Both the position numbers and the translations under genes were made by a program. Positions 23,661 through 36,032 of a stretch of 64,000 nucleotides of DNA are shown here, one piece after another (the first letter of the stretch is position 1; the number at the start of each line of letters is the position of its first letter). The notes beneath the pieces were generated by a model that was given only the letters and a program-made list of their open reading frames with translations, ran no database searches and was not told where the DNA came from. Origin of the DNA: Callaeas wilsoni (lineage: Eukaryota > Chordata > Aves > Passeriformes > Callaeidae); assembly GCA_013398955.1 (NCBI GenBank), contig VWPU01002078.1, forward strand, positions 25,622-89,621. Reading direction: 5' to 3'.

Positions 23661-26010
23661 ATCTTCTCATCTGCAGGCTTTTTCTTGGTTTTAGACTCTT
23701 TTCTAGAAATAGCAACCTGCAAAGTGTATGTGACCAGCAGAGGTTATGGTCGTTGTGGCTATGATGGCTGCTTACAGCATCTGCTTTATGCTGATATGTT
23801 AGCTCATGTCAGGAAGAACCACTAAAATTTATATTTAGATAGCACTGAATAAATAAAACCACAATGGACAGAAGGAAAAAAATGACACACCAACAAATAA
23901 CAAATTTGCTCACCCAATCTTAGCTCTTGGCACCTGAGATTGAAAACAAAGTTTGGAGCTTTGAAGAGTGCTGAAGTAATGAAATTCTGCTGTGAAGACC
24001 ATGTTCATAATAAGCTGTTAAGATGGCATGATCTTGTTATCACCTGGGGAGTGAACTGCAATTCCTATGCATTTAAGCTGGCAGACAGGATTAATTATTT
24101 CAAGCTATGTACATTCATCAGTGCTGAAGGATTACATATATCCATATCAGGCTGTTTATACCAGGTTGGTTGTAATACTACACCATAACATGAAACTTTC
24201 TTCCTCAACTGAGTAAGTTTGGTTGTTGAGCTAAACTGGTTAGAGATTAAATAAAAAGGTGTTCCCGATGTTATTTTTGATCTGGAGATATTTTTTTCTC
24301 TAATAAATTTCACATGCTATATGTTGTACCAAATCAGTGTTTATTTTCCCTGGGTTATGGTACATTTTCTATTAGTGTATCGAACAGCACCAGTTATTAG
24401 CATTATGGAGGGGGTGGGCAGCTGTATGGATTAAGGACTGCACATACGAATGCAAACTACTCAAATGGGACCATGGTCCCCCTTAAACAGTCAGGCAGCA
24501 AGAAAATGCAGGTAGTGCCTGGGGAAAGAACTAGACCCTGAGACTCTTCAGTCAGTCCATGTATAAAAAATATCGTATGTGTGTATAACTGCAGTAATCT
24601 TAGACTCGTTGCCCTGGTTCTGACAACTCCATGGTTATGAACTTAACATTGTGGTATGTTCTTCATAAAACAATCCTGCCATTGTCAGACTTCTTTGCAC
24701 AGACAATGAACAAATTTATTGGACTATGCCCATTGAGCATGAAAACTCAGTCTCTAGGGATTACTTTTTGTTTGCCAGAACTTGATCTATTTCCAGGACA
24801 TTTGAGGACTTTTCACAACTGGAAAACGTCTAATTGTGACTATGAGGATAAACAAGTGGGGGAAAAAAACCCAAACCCATAACTGTTAAAATTTCCAATA
24901 ATAAGATGGAAAGCTGGGAGTGAATGTGCCTGGGATGGCAAAAAGCATTTCATAGAATATTGCATATCCAGAATTGCCTGTTCTTTTTTTTACATGTAGC
25001 AGACTTGTGGCAAACACAGGACAAGACCCCTTGGTATGCATAGCAGTGCTTACTGCAACAGAAAGAACACTACAATAGATATCATGAGCCTTGTTTCATA
25101 TTTACAATTTCAAGGGTTATTGTTTTTTCCGTTGCTGATATAACTTTGCTGACTTTCAAAAGTTCTGGGACAGTAGAATTCACTGCTTAAAAAGAGCACT
25201 GGGAATAAAAAGTGATATTAAGGAAAAAAAAAAGGAATGCTATATAAGCACCTGTTTTCAGGCTACACTTCGGAGGCATGAGCTACTGCTCTTACTTCAT
25301 TTGATGCATAAATGTCTTTATGGATGAACTCTTCCATATAAATTTAACTTACTTCTTACTAATTTACTATTTGGCTTCTGTAATTATTCTCATAACTACA
25401 ATAATGCAAAGTCCTCATACCTTTAATTTTACTTTAGGAAAAGAATTATCATTCCAGTTTTACATATGAATAGACAAACAGAATGAAGTCTGAATGCCAA
25501 ATCAGTTGCATAACTAAGCAAAATATTGTTTTCATTGCAGTTGTGCAACCCCACTGATTTGACAAGATGAAATGAAGATTCTAATCAACATGTAATGTGA
25601 TTACGCCCTTGTCTGAGGATTCAAACTTTTAACAGGACTTTTTTTTGGTCCCAGCTAATTAAATTTTAGGCACTAAAGGCTGAGAGAGTAATGTAAGAAA
25701 AAACTTGATCCGCAGCCACCTAGCACAGAAGTCACCTGAAATCATCAAGCGTTTTTCCTCTTGGCCTAAAAATTTGCTTATAGCTGTATTTCTACTGCTG
25801 TATTTACTCAGAACTGTCCCAGTCTGAGCACCCAGGTTCCTACTTTCCCACCATTCCATACTGGGACCAGTGCCTGTGCAGTGCCTGGCATTCCAAGCAT
25901 ACAGAGAAGAAAGGGAAGCCTTGGGACCCGATCCCTGCCTTCAGTACTATTTCATTTGCTTTTCTTCTGTTTCCAGCTCATGTCTGTATTCTGTCCCTGT
26001 TCCCAGAACC

Positions 26011-26036
26011 ATTCACACTTTAAAAAAAGTGTGAAT
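26011..26036. repeat. Perfect 11-bp inverted repeat, 4-nt loop
   Basis: ATTCACACTTT (26011-26021) pairs with AAAGTGTGAAT (26026-26036) across AAAA. It could form a small hairpin or cruciform. Confidence 0.9.
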
Positions 26037-26285
26037 AGACACTGGAATAAAACAAAGAATTTTTTCCATTTTCTGATGTCCAGACTTAGATCTCTGAAGT
26101 TAGGTCTTCTTTCCTGGAAAAACAAAATGTGCATTTTGGACTAATTTAGATAAAGAGGGCATTGAATTCTGACTTACCACTTTCTAAAAAAGTGCTCTTA
26201 CCAAGGGCTTTTGAGGGTAAAGGGCATCATTTCCTATTTAACATCAGTATCTTAGAAAAGAGATCACTGACTTTTTCAAATAATG

Positions 26286-26311
26286 TTTTATAGGTGTCTA
26301 CACCTATAAAA
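26286..26311. repeat. Near-perfect palindrome, 12-bp arms
   Basis: TTTTATAGGTGT pairs with ACACCTATAAAA across a 2-nt centre (CT). The arms are perfect. This is cruciform-prone sequence 250 bp from another palindrome. Confidence 0.92.
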
Positions 26312-29300
26312 TATTTGTACTCTGATTACGCAGTATAGCCTCTCCCAGTCCCCAAGTCACACACACAAACAGTGAAAAAGGATATGATTTTAGTCCCATC
26401 TTCAGCACAGAATTTCTCAAGAGGTGTAGGTAGTCCTCTTCCCACTTCTGTTTTGTGGAGTTGGCTGTGTGGATCTCATCCCCTATAAATCCTCAGGATT
26501 AAATTCTGGGTTTTCAGTTCAGGATGGTAACAAACCAACTAAAAGGCAGTGTCAGGCTGGTATTAATTGATAAGACCTTAAGTCCAAAGTACTTAGGAAA
26601 GAGGTGGGCAGTTTGCCCTTAACTCTGAAGTATGTAGGAAAAAGTTGGTCAGCCTGATCTGGTTAGGCAGAGACACAGAGTGACTTTCAGGTAATAAGGA
26701 GCACAGAGAACTGAAGCTCTCCAACATTGCTTCAGACCCTTGAAAAAAGATACTGGCAAGAAATAAAATACGCATGTGAACAGTTAGATTTAATTTAATG
26801 GAAGAGAGCCAAAAAAGTGGCTGTTTGGTCTTGACTTTCCCCCCATTATTGTAGAAAAATAGTGTTTCACAACATATGTAGAGGTTGGATGACAAATATT
26901 TCCCTCTATCCCTCAGAAGAATCTGTAAATATGCTTGTCTAATCTGCTTATAAAAATATCATTTAACTGAAGCAATATAACTTCCTTGCACACTGTATTA
27001 TTTTTATCTTTTCTTATTTCTGGGAATTTTTTCCTAGCAGCTAACCCAAATATCTTTGTAGCTGAAATTCATGTAATCTTGTTTTTCTCCACGAACCCAG
27101 AACACAGATTTTTTGCTTGCTTCTTGACAGAGTAATGTGAAACAGTTTTTACTTTCTTGGAGACTTGTATGAAATCCTCTCTCAATTTTCTGTTCTTTAG
27201 TCAAAACAAGACTTACTCTAAAACAGATTTTTTAACTCTCAGATTAGTCAATTTTTTTTTCCTCATGTGCTCTAAAACTGGACACATTAGGTAAGGCTGT
27301 AACCATGATGAACTGACTGAAGAACTACTTGTAATTTTTTCTTTTTCATATATCCCAATATGCTTTATGCCTCTCCTATAACAGCATGATGCAGTTCACT
27401 CATGTTAGCTTCATATTTGTGTCAAGATTCTTTCACAAAGAAAGGCTAAGTTTGTTTCACAGCTGTGTCTCTGCTGTTGATTATTCCCTCATGAGTGTAA
27501 AGTCTTGTCTTTGTTCTTATTGTGCCCCATTTTTTCAGTCTGTCAAAATCAGTTCCTAATCCTGTCTTGGTTATTTTGTCATTCTACACTGTCTTTGAGT
27601 ATAATTTTGTAAATTTTACAAGTCTTTCACTTCTATCATCTGGATTTCCAAAGAAATATTAGAGAGGACTAGATCCAGAAGCAAAACATTATCTTTGATA
27701 TGACTTATTTTACTGGACTTGAAGATACTGATGTTTATTATAATAAAACGACAAACTAGAATGATAGCTTTAACTCTAAAAGTGAGGTGCCTTAAGGTAT
27801 ATTGCATGGCCAAGAAAAAAATGAAATCTCTGGAAGATCAGACTTCAGTTGAAATTGCAGAAGCGAGGAACAATTCCGTGAGGAATTACTGTCTAACCAT
27901 AAATTAATGGGAACCATGTTAACTGTGGCATTTTGCCAGATTTAATTATCACAGATCAGATAGCAATTGGAATTTAAGATCCAAAATTACAGATAGGACT
28001 TCTGGAAGATGTGGATTTAAGCATACGCAAAGCTTGTATCAGTCTGCATTAATATGCAGAAATCACCAAAGAGGGGCTGGAAGTACAAGAGAGATGTGTG
28101 TGCACTCAGCAGATCAAGGGAGACAGGCAGCTGGAAAACAGATTCTATAAAGTAGAAGTGCTCAGATCAAACAGCAAGAAGTACCAAAAGCAAAGTGCAC
28201 AAGAGGTGGGAACAAGTAGGGTCAAATTATGTCTGAAATTTAGAAATGATGCAAGAACAGTGCGGTATCTAACAAATTCAGAAAAATTCACAAGCCAGAC
28301 CAAGAGGAGCAGAAACACCAAAACACAGAGCACAGATGTGAGTGGAAATGTGAGAGTGCAGAATACAACAAATTAAAACAGCATAGAAATCCTAAGTGTC
28401 TTTCATCACATCTTTCTTCAGTAGTCGAAAATTTAAATTGTATTTTCTAATCTAGATGTCTAGGATCTCTTTGCAATCAGTGATAAGAAATACGTCTACA
28501 TAAAAATGAGTTTAATATAACCCTGCAGCCTGGGATATGGATAAGTGAGGAACAGGGCTCTATGTAACCCTAGTAAAGTCATTAGGAGTAAAGAAGGAGA
28601 ATAAAGAACAATTCTTGTTAGTGGTTGTCAATGTCAGAATTTGGAAACCAGTGCAGAGAGAGATGAGAAATATTACTGTTTTCGACATTTAAACTCAAGA
28701 GCAGCAGAAGTAGAAAAAAATTAATAAATATGCTGTACATTGTCTAGAAGGAAGGTGCAAATGATGGTCAGAGCTGTTTATTTGTGCCCACAGCCCAAAG
28801 AAAGAAGTAACTGCAAGCCAGAAAGACAAGATTCACACAGTAAATATCACAGCACACTTGTTCATGCTTGAAGTATTCAGAGTTATCCCAGTTGTAAATG
28901 TCCTACAGTATAAGATGGAGCTTTGTTCAAATCCATCGAGGTTGTTCTGGTGTCTGGAGACTACAAAGAGTAATAGTAAATGAAATAAACTTACAAGTGT
29001 TTTGGGATATCAGTAGGAGTGTGCAGGTCCCCAGGAGCTTATTCCAGTTGCTATTTGTAATTATATATTTTTCAGTTATGAAGCAAGTTATAGGATGTAT
29101 GTAACCCCTAATGCTCCCACAGGCAGGAGGTGGATAAACTGAGGTGATTGGATACAGAGCAACTATCAGTCCAAGAGGTGAAGGCTGTAATATGCTGTTC
29201 CTACTTGAAGCCTTGCTAAAACTTGCCTTCTTTTAGTATCTCCACTGAGATATTGGCCATTTACATAAACGAACGATACTCTTTATTTTGGCACATCCAT

Positions 29301-32300
29301 CAGTGTTCAGTTGACAGGCACCTCAACCTAGCTAGAACTACTCAGTCTAGTAGTACTTCTCTGTCAGCTTCTTATGTCTGTCTGAGTTAAGGGTAATGTC
29401 TGTATTGGTATAAAATCAGTCTGGAGTGCCAGCTAACTGGCCAGTAAAGTTCTAGGTCTACCAACACTGTTACTGATATTACAGAAATTATCAAATCTCA
29501 TTGCTTGAGCTACCTTTCCAATTTATACCAACATACCTCAGTTTTTTTATCATACATGGAGGGATTTGCCTCTATGTAGGTGAAGTTAGGCTGCTTATTT
29601 TTAAAATAAAGAAATATTTGTTCAGTTCCAATGTATTATTGTGGTGATTTCCTTTCTAAAACACCAAATGAGTCAAAATAAATACAAGAAAATCAGTGGG
29701 ATATTCTACTAGGCTAATAAAATGCAATTCACTTGGAAGGAGTTGGCAACCTATTACTTGCCATGTCTTACTGGAGGAAGTGTAGGCAGGCTGAAGCAGA
29801 GAAAACTCAGAGATCTTTCCATTGCTCAGTGGATGGAGCCAGTAGGTTTCTCAGGGTGTCTTCATAGAGATGAAGGCACTAATAATTTTTGAATCATACA
29901 GGGAAATATGTAAGATTTTGAAGCAGTTGCAGTTCCTATATATAGGTTTTATGCATATAAATGGTCTGGAATTAAACTTTTAACACAGAGGTGTTGAGCC
30001 AGCACTGGGTGATCAGTGCAATTATTAATGTTGTTCTGTCTAAAAAGGTTCCTGTTATGTATTTAGAGGTTTAACAACTGAAGCACAGTCAAGACACTCA
30101 TTTTGGAAAATGAAAGGCAGTTAATTTTGTATATTTTTAAAATTTTGTTTAGTAAGAAATATTGTGGAGTCTGCTGGACAGAGTGACAGAAAAGATGTTA
30201 AGAAGTTAAATTGTATAAAATTAAGCAATGAATGAAGTGTGAAAAATGGATTCAAATTAATTCTTTCCTAAAATGTCCTGTGATTATGAGAAAATGCTGT
30301 TTGCTCAAGAGTGTCACAGCTCTCTGATAAAAATCCTTGTATAAGCATATGGGAGAATCAGTGGCATGATCAGGTTTTGTGAAATGGCACAGGTCACATA
30401 GCCAAAATCTATTTTGCTTTTGCTCTGAAAACCATTATCCAAAGGGAATATATGGAGCACTCTCAGTTTTGATTATTATTACATATCCAGATTAGTTTAA
30501 TATTCTGGAAAACAATCACAAGCTAAATCAAAAATCATATAAAGGAGTAAAATGTACTGTTTACTGACTTTAGTTCGGCACTATGTTGCTATTTTATCAA
30601 TCTTGGCTACCATTGAAGATCAGGATCACAACATTAGTCAAAAAAATGAGTGTTTAATTATCTGTTCTATGACAGCATTAATACCTAATTTCACTGCATA
30701 TCCAATGTTTGACAACAAATTCAAGTGGCAACCATCTGTTAAATATTAATGAGTGTCATACAGTTTACTCATCTTGATTATTACAGGTTCCACTCAGCTG
30801 TGATGGAAAATAAGGGGTTTTTTTCCTTGTTGGGACAGGGCCTTTTAAATGTGTTGTGCATTTGTGGTATTACACTAGAGCCTGAAACGGAAAATATTCA
30901 TCCACTTGGGCAAATTTTGCACAGTTTTATGATCATAGTACTGTGATAGAAAAGTAATGATTAAGTAATTACACTGTTTTGTAACTGCTGTGGTTTTTTT
31001 TCGGGGTAATACACAGACAGAAGAGACAGTCTTTTTCAGAAGACTACCAAAGAGAGTAATGAGGTTACAAAATGTGTCCTGGAAATAAGAAAAATAAAGT
31101 AAATACTGTGTTGGATCTACAGGACTTCAAGGCACATGCAAGTTCTTTTTGAAGAGGTATGGCATTACAAAAGTTTGTTACAATTAACGGCAGTAGGTCT
31201 TTTGTCAGAAAATGTCACTAACTTTCAAATGACCACCTTTATTTTGGTTGAATAGGGGAAACACCGATGAGAGGAAAAAAGTCCACAAAACCAACTCAAG
31301 ACAAGTGACCTTGTTTCCTTAGAAACTGGAATAAATCAACTGAAACTTTGTAGAACTTGCTGGTAAATGATTGCATTACAAATAGAGATCTGTTTGCAGT
31401 AATTTCTCTCAGAAAACATCTGGTCTTTCTTGTTAAATGTGATTAGTGGTATTTGAATCCAATTCAAGTACTTCATCAAATTATCGTTGTGTAAGTTGGT
31501 GGCAACAATACTAATGATATGAGTTATGAGTGACTTTCTTCCCAGTATTTACCTTCAATACTTAGTGTTTGTCATCCACATGATTAAAGAAATCATCAGC
31601 GCATCAGGATAGTTGAATTAACACTGGTATAGCCATATACTCAAGTTATGCCACACGTGCTGTCTGGAGACTCAGAATTCATCCTTCTGAACCATTAACA
31701 ACATTTGTTATTGAAGCTTTTCAGGACACTCAGCCACAGAGTGGCATAGGAGTGTCTTGCAATCTGCTGAGGAGTAGTCACTTCCTTGAGGAAAAATGCC
31801 TGTGAAATAACACTCAGCTTCACAATGTTCCAGTCTACAATACCAGTGTAAAAACTTCAGTGTAGGGCAGAATGAGCTCATCGAAAGACTGCACGCATTC
31901 TGCTTGCTTGCCTTCACAGAAATGAGAGATGACTTCTCCATCTGCAGTTTCTTCAAAGCAAACTTGGAGGTAATTCCCACTCACCTCTCCCTTCCAGATG
32001 CTATTTTACGCATATTATTGCTTTTCCTCAAAGCAGCAATGTAGTCCAAAGCCTATCATAAAACTAGCAAATCATTCCAGTTCACTGTGGCTCATCAACA
32101 TCCTGTAAGTGTTCGTGTATATGAATTTATGTTTTCTTTTTGGCAGTCTCAAACCAATGAAATAGGAGTTTGAAGAGTTTAATCAAGTCATCTATGCCTT
32201 GAAATTGACTGCTAGTATCAGATATGGGGTTACCAGATGATGCATTGGAAATGGGATAGGCACACTAGCCTTAAAATGAAGTGGAAGAGGGTTCTCCAGG

Positions 32301-33949
32301 GTTCTCCCAAACTATTCTGGCATCATAGCTCCAAGCTATCTCAGAAGCATCAGACACCATATGGGAAAGGCCTCACACATCTCAGGCTAATCTTGCACAC
32401 TTGGGTTTTATTAAATCAGTGAAAGCTACACAGAAACCAAAGCTTTGCTCTTGATAAAATAGATTTTTCGTGTGCCCAAAGGATGTTGACAAGTGATTGG
32501 CAGTCAGACCAATCCACACAGCTTCAAATAACAGCTGCACCATTTATTTCCTGAGACAATCTTGTTAACCAGAGTCTTGCAGAAAAGAAATACAGTCTCT
32601 CAGTCAGAATATGACATTTGTCTAGCAGATTTCTAAAAAATTGTCATATCTGCCATATTCCCAGGCCAGGCATCTTTCACAGGTATATAAGGTCATTGGC
32701 CACATGAGCTTCTTGGTTTTCACCAATCCCATCTACGTCTGGAGGCTCAGAAACGACCATACTTCCCAAGAAGGCTACAGGTCAACAATCATGTATGTTC
32801 TGAAGAGACATTAAAATTTTTTATGTCTAATACTACCTGACATTTTTGAGATTGGTGACTGGTATTTATTTGTCTTTGGATTTGACCAGACCCAGTCTGC
32901 TCATGTACCAGATTGACTCAGTACTGGAACATTCATACGACGTTCATCAGCTTCAGACTGAAAATCACTAATGCTGATTCTTCTCTTAACATTCCCTGAG
33001 CTGAACTTGTAACCAATCTTGTTAAGAACCAGCTTACCTGCAGCTGAGACCCAATCAGTGCACACTGAGTGCTTGGGGTTTTCTCTTCCTGTGAAATGTT
33101 CAGCACATAAAGAGCAGAAACCCATGGCAGCTTCTGAGCATTCATTACATGAATTCAGGGTTCTACAGTTCCCATTGGTTCAGAGCTAAAAAGCACTGTT
33201 TCTGTTCATTGAATATGATGCCTGCATTATTGAAAATAAAATTAATAGCATCCTTTGGAATCAATTAATATCATAGATAGAATTATGTTTAATGATGAAA
33301 ATATCAAGTATTTCACAGAAAAAACAGGTATTAAAGCATATAGTTTTGTATAAATTGTTTATTGGAGGGTAAAACAAGAAAAGCAAAAAACACAGTTACT
33401 GTTTATACACATTCATAATTTTTCTGATTTCATTTATGTACTTGTTCATAGGCAATTGATATTCAGTGTAATAATTTTGCCATTCACTTCTTCAGGCTTT
33501 ACAACAAGTTTTTAAATAATATAGATATTTAGCTTCTTGGACATCATCTTTAAGGCTTTTTCCTGTAACTCATCACCCTGATATCTGCATAGTCAGCTGA
33601 GACACAGCTTGGTATGTGTATATTGTGACATAAAATTGTGTCAAAGCAACCCCACCACTGTTTGGAAATTTGCAGGCACTGTGCTTCAATGTTGACTTGG
33701 TTGCTGTGGATTGACTCATGTCTCAATTACTCAAAACCTTATATGGCCAAATAATGCTGCCTGTGAACCATTAAACAGTAAGTCTTGTCACACTTTGCTG
33801 AGGACATGGAGTAATGAAAAAAAGATCATTCTTTCTTCAGTCTTTCCTCATTTTTCCCTCATCTTCCCTCACAATTCCCTCGTCTTCTACTAGTGGTGAT
33901 AAACAATATGAAAGAAAGAACAAAATCATCTTTGCTGAAAGCACACTGG

Positions 33950-34150
33950 ATCATAAAATCATAACATCATATAATCATAAAATAGTTTGGGTTGGAAGGG
34001 ACTTTGAAGATCACGGAATTCCAACTCCCCTGCCACAGGCAGGGTTACCTTCCACCAACCCAGGTTGCTCAGAGTCCCATCCAACCTGGCCTTGAACACT
34101 TCCAGGGATGAGGCAACCACAGTTTTTCTGGACAACCTGTTCCAGTGATA
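33950..34150 (-). mobile_element. CR1 LINE, short 3' fragment
   Basis: Reading on the plus strand, the element opens with degenerate ATCATAAAATCATA repeats. It continues with the CR1 3'-UTR block AGTTTGGGTTGGAAGGGACT, then GATCACGGAATTCCAACTCC, CCACAGGCAGGGTTACCTTCC, AGGTTGCTCAGAGTCCCATCC and GGCCTTGAACACTTCCAGGG. It fades at GACAACCTGTTCCAGTG. The orientation is minus because the 3' end lies at the left. It is about 200 bp, strongly 5'-truncated and non-coding. Confidence 0.93.
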
Positions 34151-34159
34151 ATCCAGAAG

Positions 34160-35085
34160 ATGCTGCAAGCCAACTGTAATTAGGAGAGAAAAAACCTCAG
34201 TTCCAGGCCAGGACTGACAGAGTTTATTTAATCCTGGCAGCTGAACTGTCTAAGAGGAGGATCTCAAATTTAAAGTGGACACTGGGAACTGACATGTAAC
34301 TTGCATAGTGTGTTCTAGAAGCCTGCAGAAGAAATAGTCACAACAGATTATTGTGCCAGTAACAGTTTAGTTGTGGACAGTTGATGCAGAAGAGGAAAAA
34401 AATAAATCACCATTTAATAAATGACTCAGATTTCATTTTTATTCCTTTCCAGGTTTCTTTAAAGGCTGTGTATCAATATGCAGATAAAATTTTAAAAACA
34501 AATTTGTGCAAATTTTTTGCCTTAATTTTTCATACAGATTATGATCAAAGAGGGGTTTTGAGATCTTTATATACCCTTACACTGTGCAATTGCTCCTAAC
34601 TAAATCCTGATCTTCTAAGTCTGTACCTGAATTGTCCAGTGTCCCAGGACGCAGATCAGCCTGTCCTGTTCTGGACACTGGCACTCATGGACTAGTAAAT
34701 GGACAGAACAGAATGAGAGAGAGAGAAAAGTATCTTTGGCTTTATTTACAGAAGTGATTTGAAATCTAATTGGGATTTATGCAGTCATCTGAAGTGAATG
34801 AAAGATCACAGAGCCTGAATACCTCCACCGTCTGTGGGCAATGTATTTTGGCTCCAGATTATCTCTGCTTTATGTCCATGCTGCCTAGCCATAGTTTATC
34901 TAGACTGATCATATCAAGCCTAATGTCTTTTTCATGTGCCTTCATTGCCTCCAGATACCAAAAACAGAGCAGCACTGAAACAAATCTGCTGAGCTTTGAG
35001 GAGCCTCTGTCAGTCTTTGTAGAACCAGACTGCCCTGTGGTCTGCTTATGGTACTAAAAGAACTGAGCTTAGTTCTGGTGGACCA
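34160..35085. other. Unique sequence between CR1 and LTR
   Basis: No gene was recognised. It contains the imperfect hairpin at 34636-34681 and a short AG run at 34713-34725. Confidence 0.4.
34636..34681 (+). repeat. Stem-loop, 9-bp plus 6-bp stem
   Basis: CCAGTGTCC-CAGGAC (34636-34650) pairs with GTCCTG (34663-34668) and GGACACTGG (34673-34681). There is a 12-nt loop and a TTCT bulge on the 3' arm. All 15 base pairs are Watson-Crick. The stem is shorter than a typical microRNA precursor, and no star-arm overhang can be judged. Confidence 0.85.
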
Positions 35086-35089
35086 AACT

Positions 35090-35661
35090 TGTTGTGGTGA
35101 ATGAACCAACCAGGGGGCCACAGAGCCCAGAAACAGAGGTTTGGTGGGCTGGTACCAAAGAGTAAAACCCCATTCTGTGAAGATGGCTTCTGCCTTTGAA
35201 TTCCTAGGATTCCTGAGGGGTGGTTCTGTCTACAGTTGACAGACACCTCTTGTGTCCCCTAAGGGAAGGTGTCCTGGCCTGTCCCGCCTTCCTCCTCTTC
35301 CTATGGGTCCCTGCAGTGTCACCCCGCCCCCTNNNNNNNNNNNNNNNNNNNNNNNNNNNNNNNGTTTAAAAAGCGCCTCAGTCTCTCATCTTGCTCTCTT
35401 CGCATCTGGCCCTCTTCGAGGAAGCTTAGTAAGTCCTTGGAACATCAGTCGAAGGGCCACCTCTGCTCGTTTATTTCTGGCCACGCCTGGGCTATCTACA
35501 AGCCCTAGGCACGCTAGGCTTCGTGCCCTCCACTGCACAGGCTGGGAGGCTGGCAAGCGAGGCACCGAGGTGCCACGGGGTGTTCTACCTTTGTGTGGGA
35601 CACACCTGGACCAAGCTGCTGCCATTTCAGCCCTGCCAGCTTGCCGGCGTATTAATATACA
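35090..35661 (+). mobile_element. Probable solo LTR of an endogenous retrovirus (contains gap)
   Basis: The sequence begins TGTTGTGG and could end TATACA at 35661. It is flanked by AACT on both sides (35086-35089 and 35662-35665), which fits a 4-bp target-site duplication. The composition is much richer in GC and CpG than the flanks. A TATA-like GTTTAAAAAGCGCC sits at 35364-35377, followed by CTTGCTCTCTTCGCATCTGG, resembling the U3/R junction of avian LTRs. No gag, pol or env frame is attached, so this would be a solo LTR. A 4-bp duplication is short enough to occur by chance, so the 3' boundary is uncertain and GC-rich sequence continues to about 36030. An alternative is a CpG-bearing promoter or exon. 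Confidence 0.45.
35333..35363. other. Assembly gap (31 N)
   Basis: A run of 31 undetermined bases follows ACCCCGCCCCCT and precedes GTTTAAAAAG. The C-rich left edge suggests a GC-rich or structured stretch that failed to sequence, immediately upstream of the TATA-like motif. Confidence 0.99.
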
Positions 35662-36032
35662 AACTCAGATCCAGAGCAGTGGTATTAATTAGAATGTCCC
35701 ACTTCACCTTGGTTTTGGAAGTGTGGTTAACAGGAGGCAGAGACCTAACCCGTGCTGGTGCAGCGAGGAGCTGTGTTCTCAACTCCGCCGTCCAGAGTCT
35801 GACCATGATGTGTCAGGAGGTGATCATGGTGTGCCCTGTCGCTGTGCTCTCCTGGTTCATTGATACAGAAAGTAATCCTGCAGAAAGACACTGCACTGTG
35901 TTCCTGAGAGCCCCACTCCAGGTGCCCATGGATGCAGAAGACAGGGCCATGCAGACAACCCCTCTGGGATCTGGGAATGGGCAGCTTTGCTCCGCTCAGT
36001 CTGCAATTTGTCACATGTGTCTGAAGTATTGA
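35662..36032 (+). other. GC-richer block with long open frame, unidentified
   Basis: The longest open frame in the window (169 codons, starting at 35523 inside the LTR-like element) ends at 36032. The translation has no recognised domain. It begins within a probable LTR, so it is unlikely to be a native gene. The block could be more of the same element or an adjoining old repeat. Confidence 0.25.

Larger units (their letters stand above)
23661..33945. other. Long unique AT-rich non-coding stretch
   Basis: About 10 kb without a recognisable gene, RNA or interspersed repeat. Visible structures are two palindromes (26011-26036 and 26286-26311). A segment at 23990-24110 has TTAATTA and GGATTA homeodomain-type cores and could be a conserved element. 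The remaining open frames are under 105 codons and have no domain. Confidence 0.45.

Noticed and set aside
23369..23722. 117-codon minus frame with GREGK repeats and 77-codon plus frame of Phe/Pro/Ser
   Set aside because: These are low-complexity translations of the CCCTT/T-rich tract.
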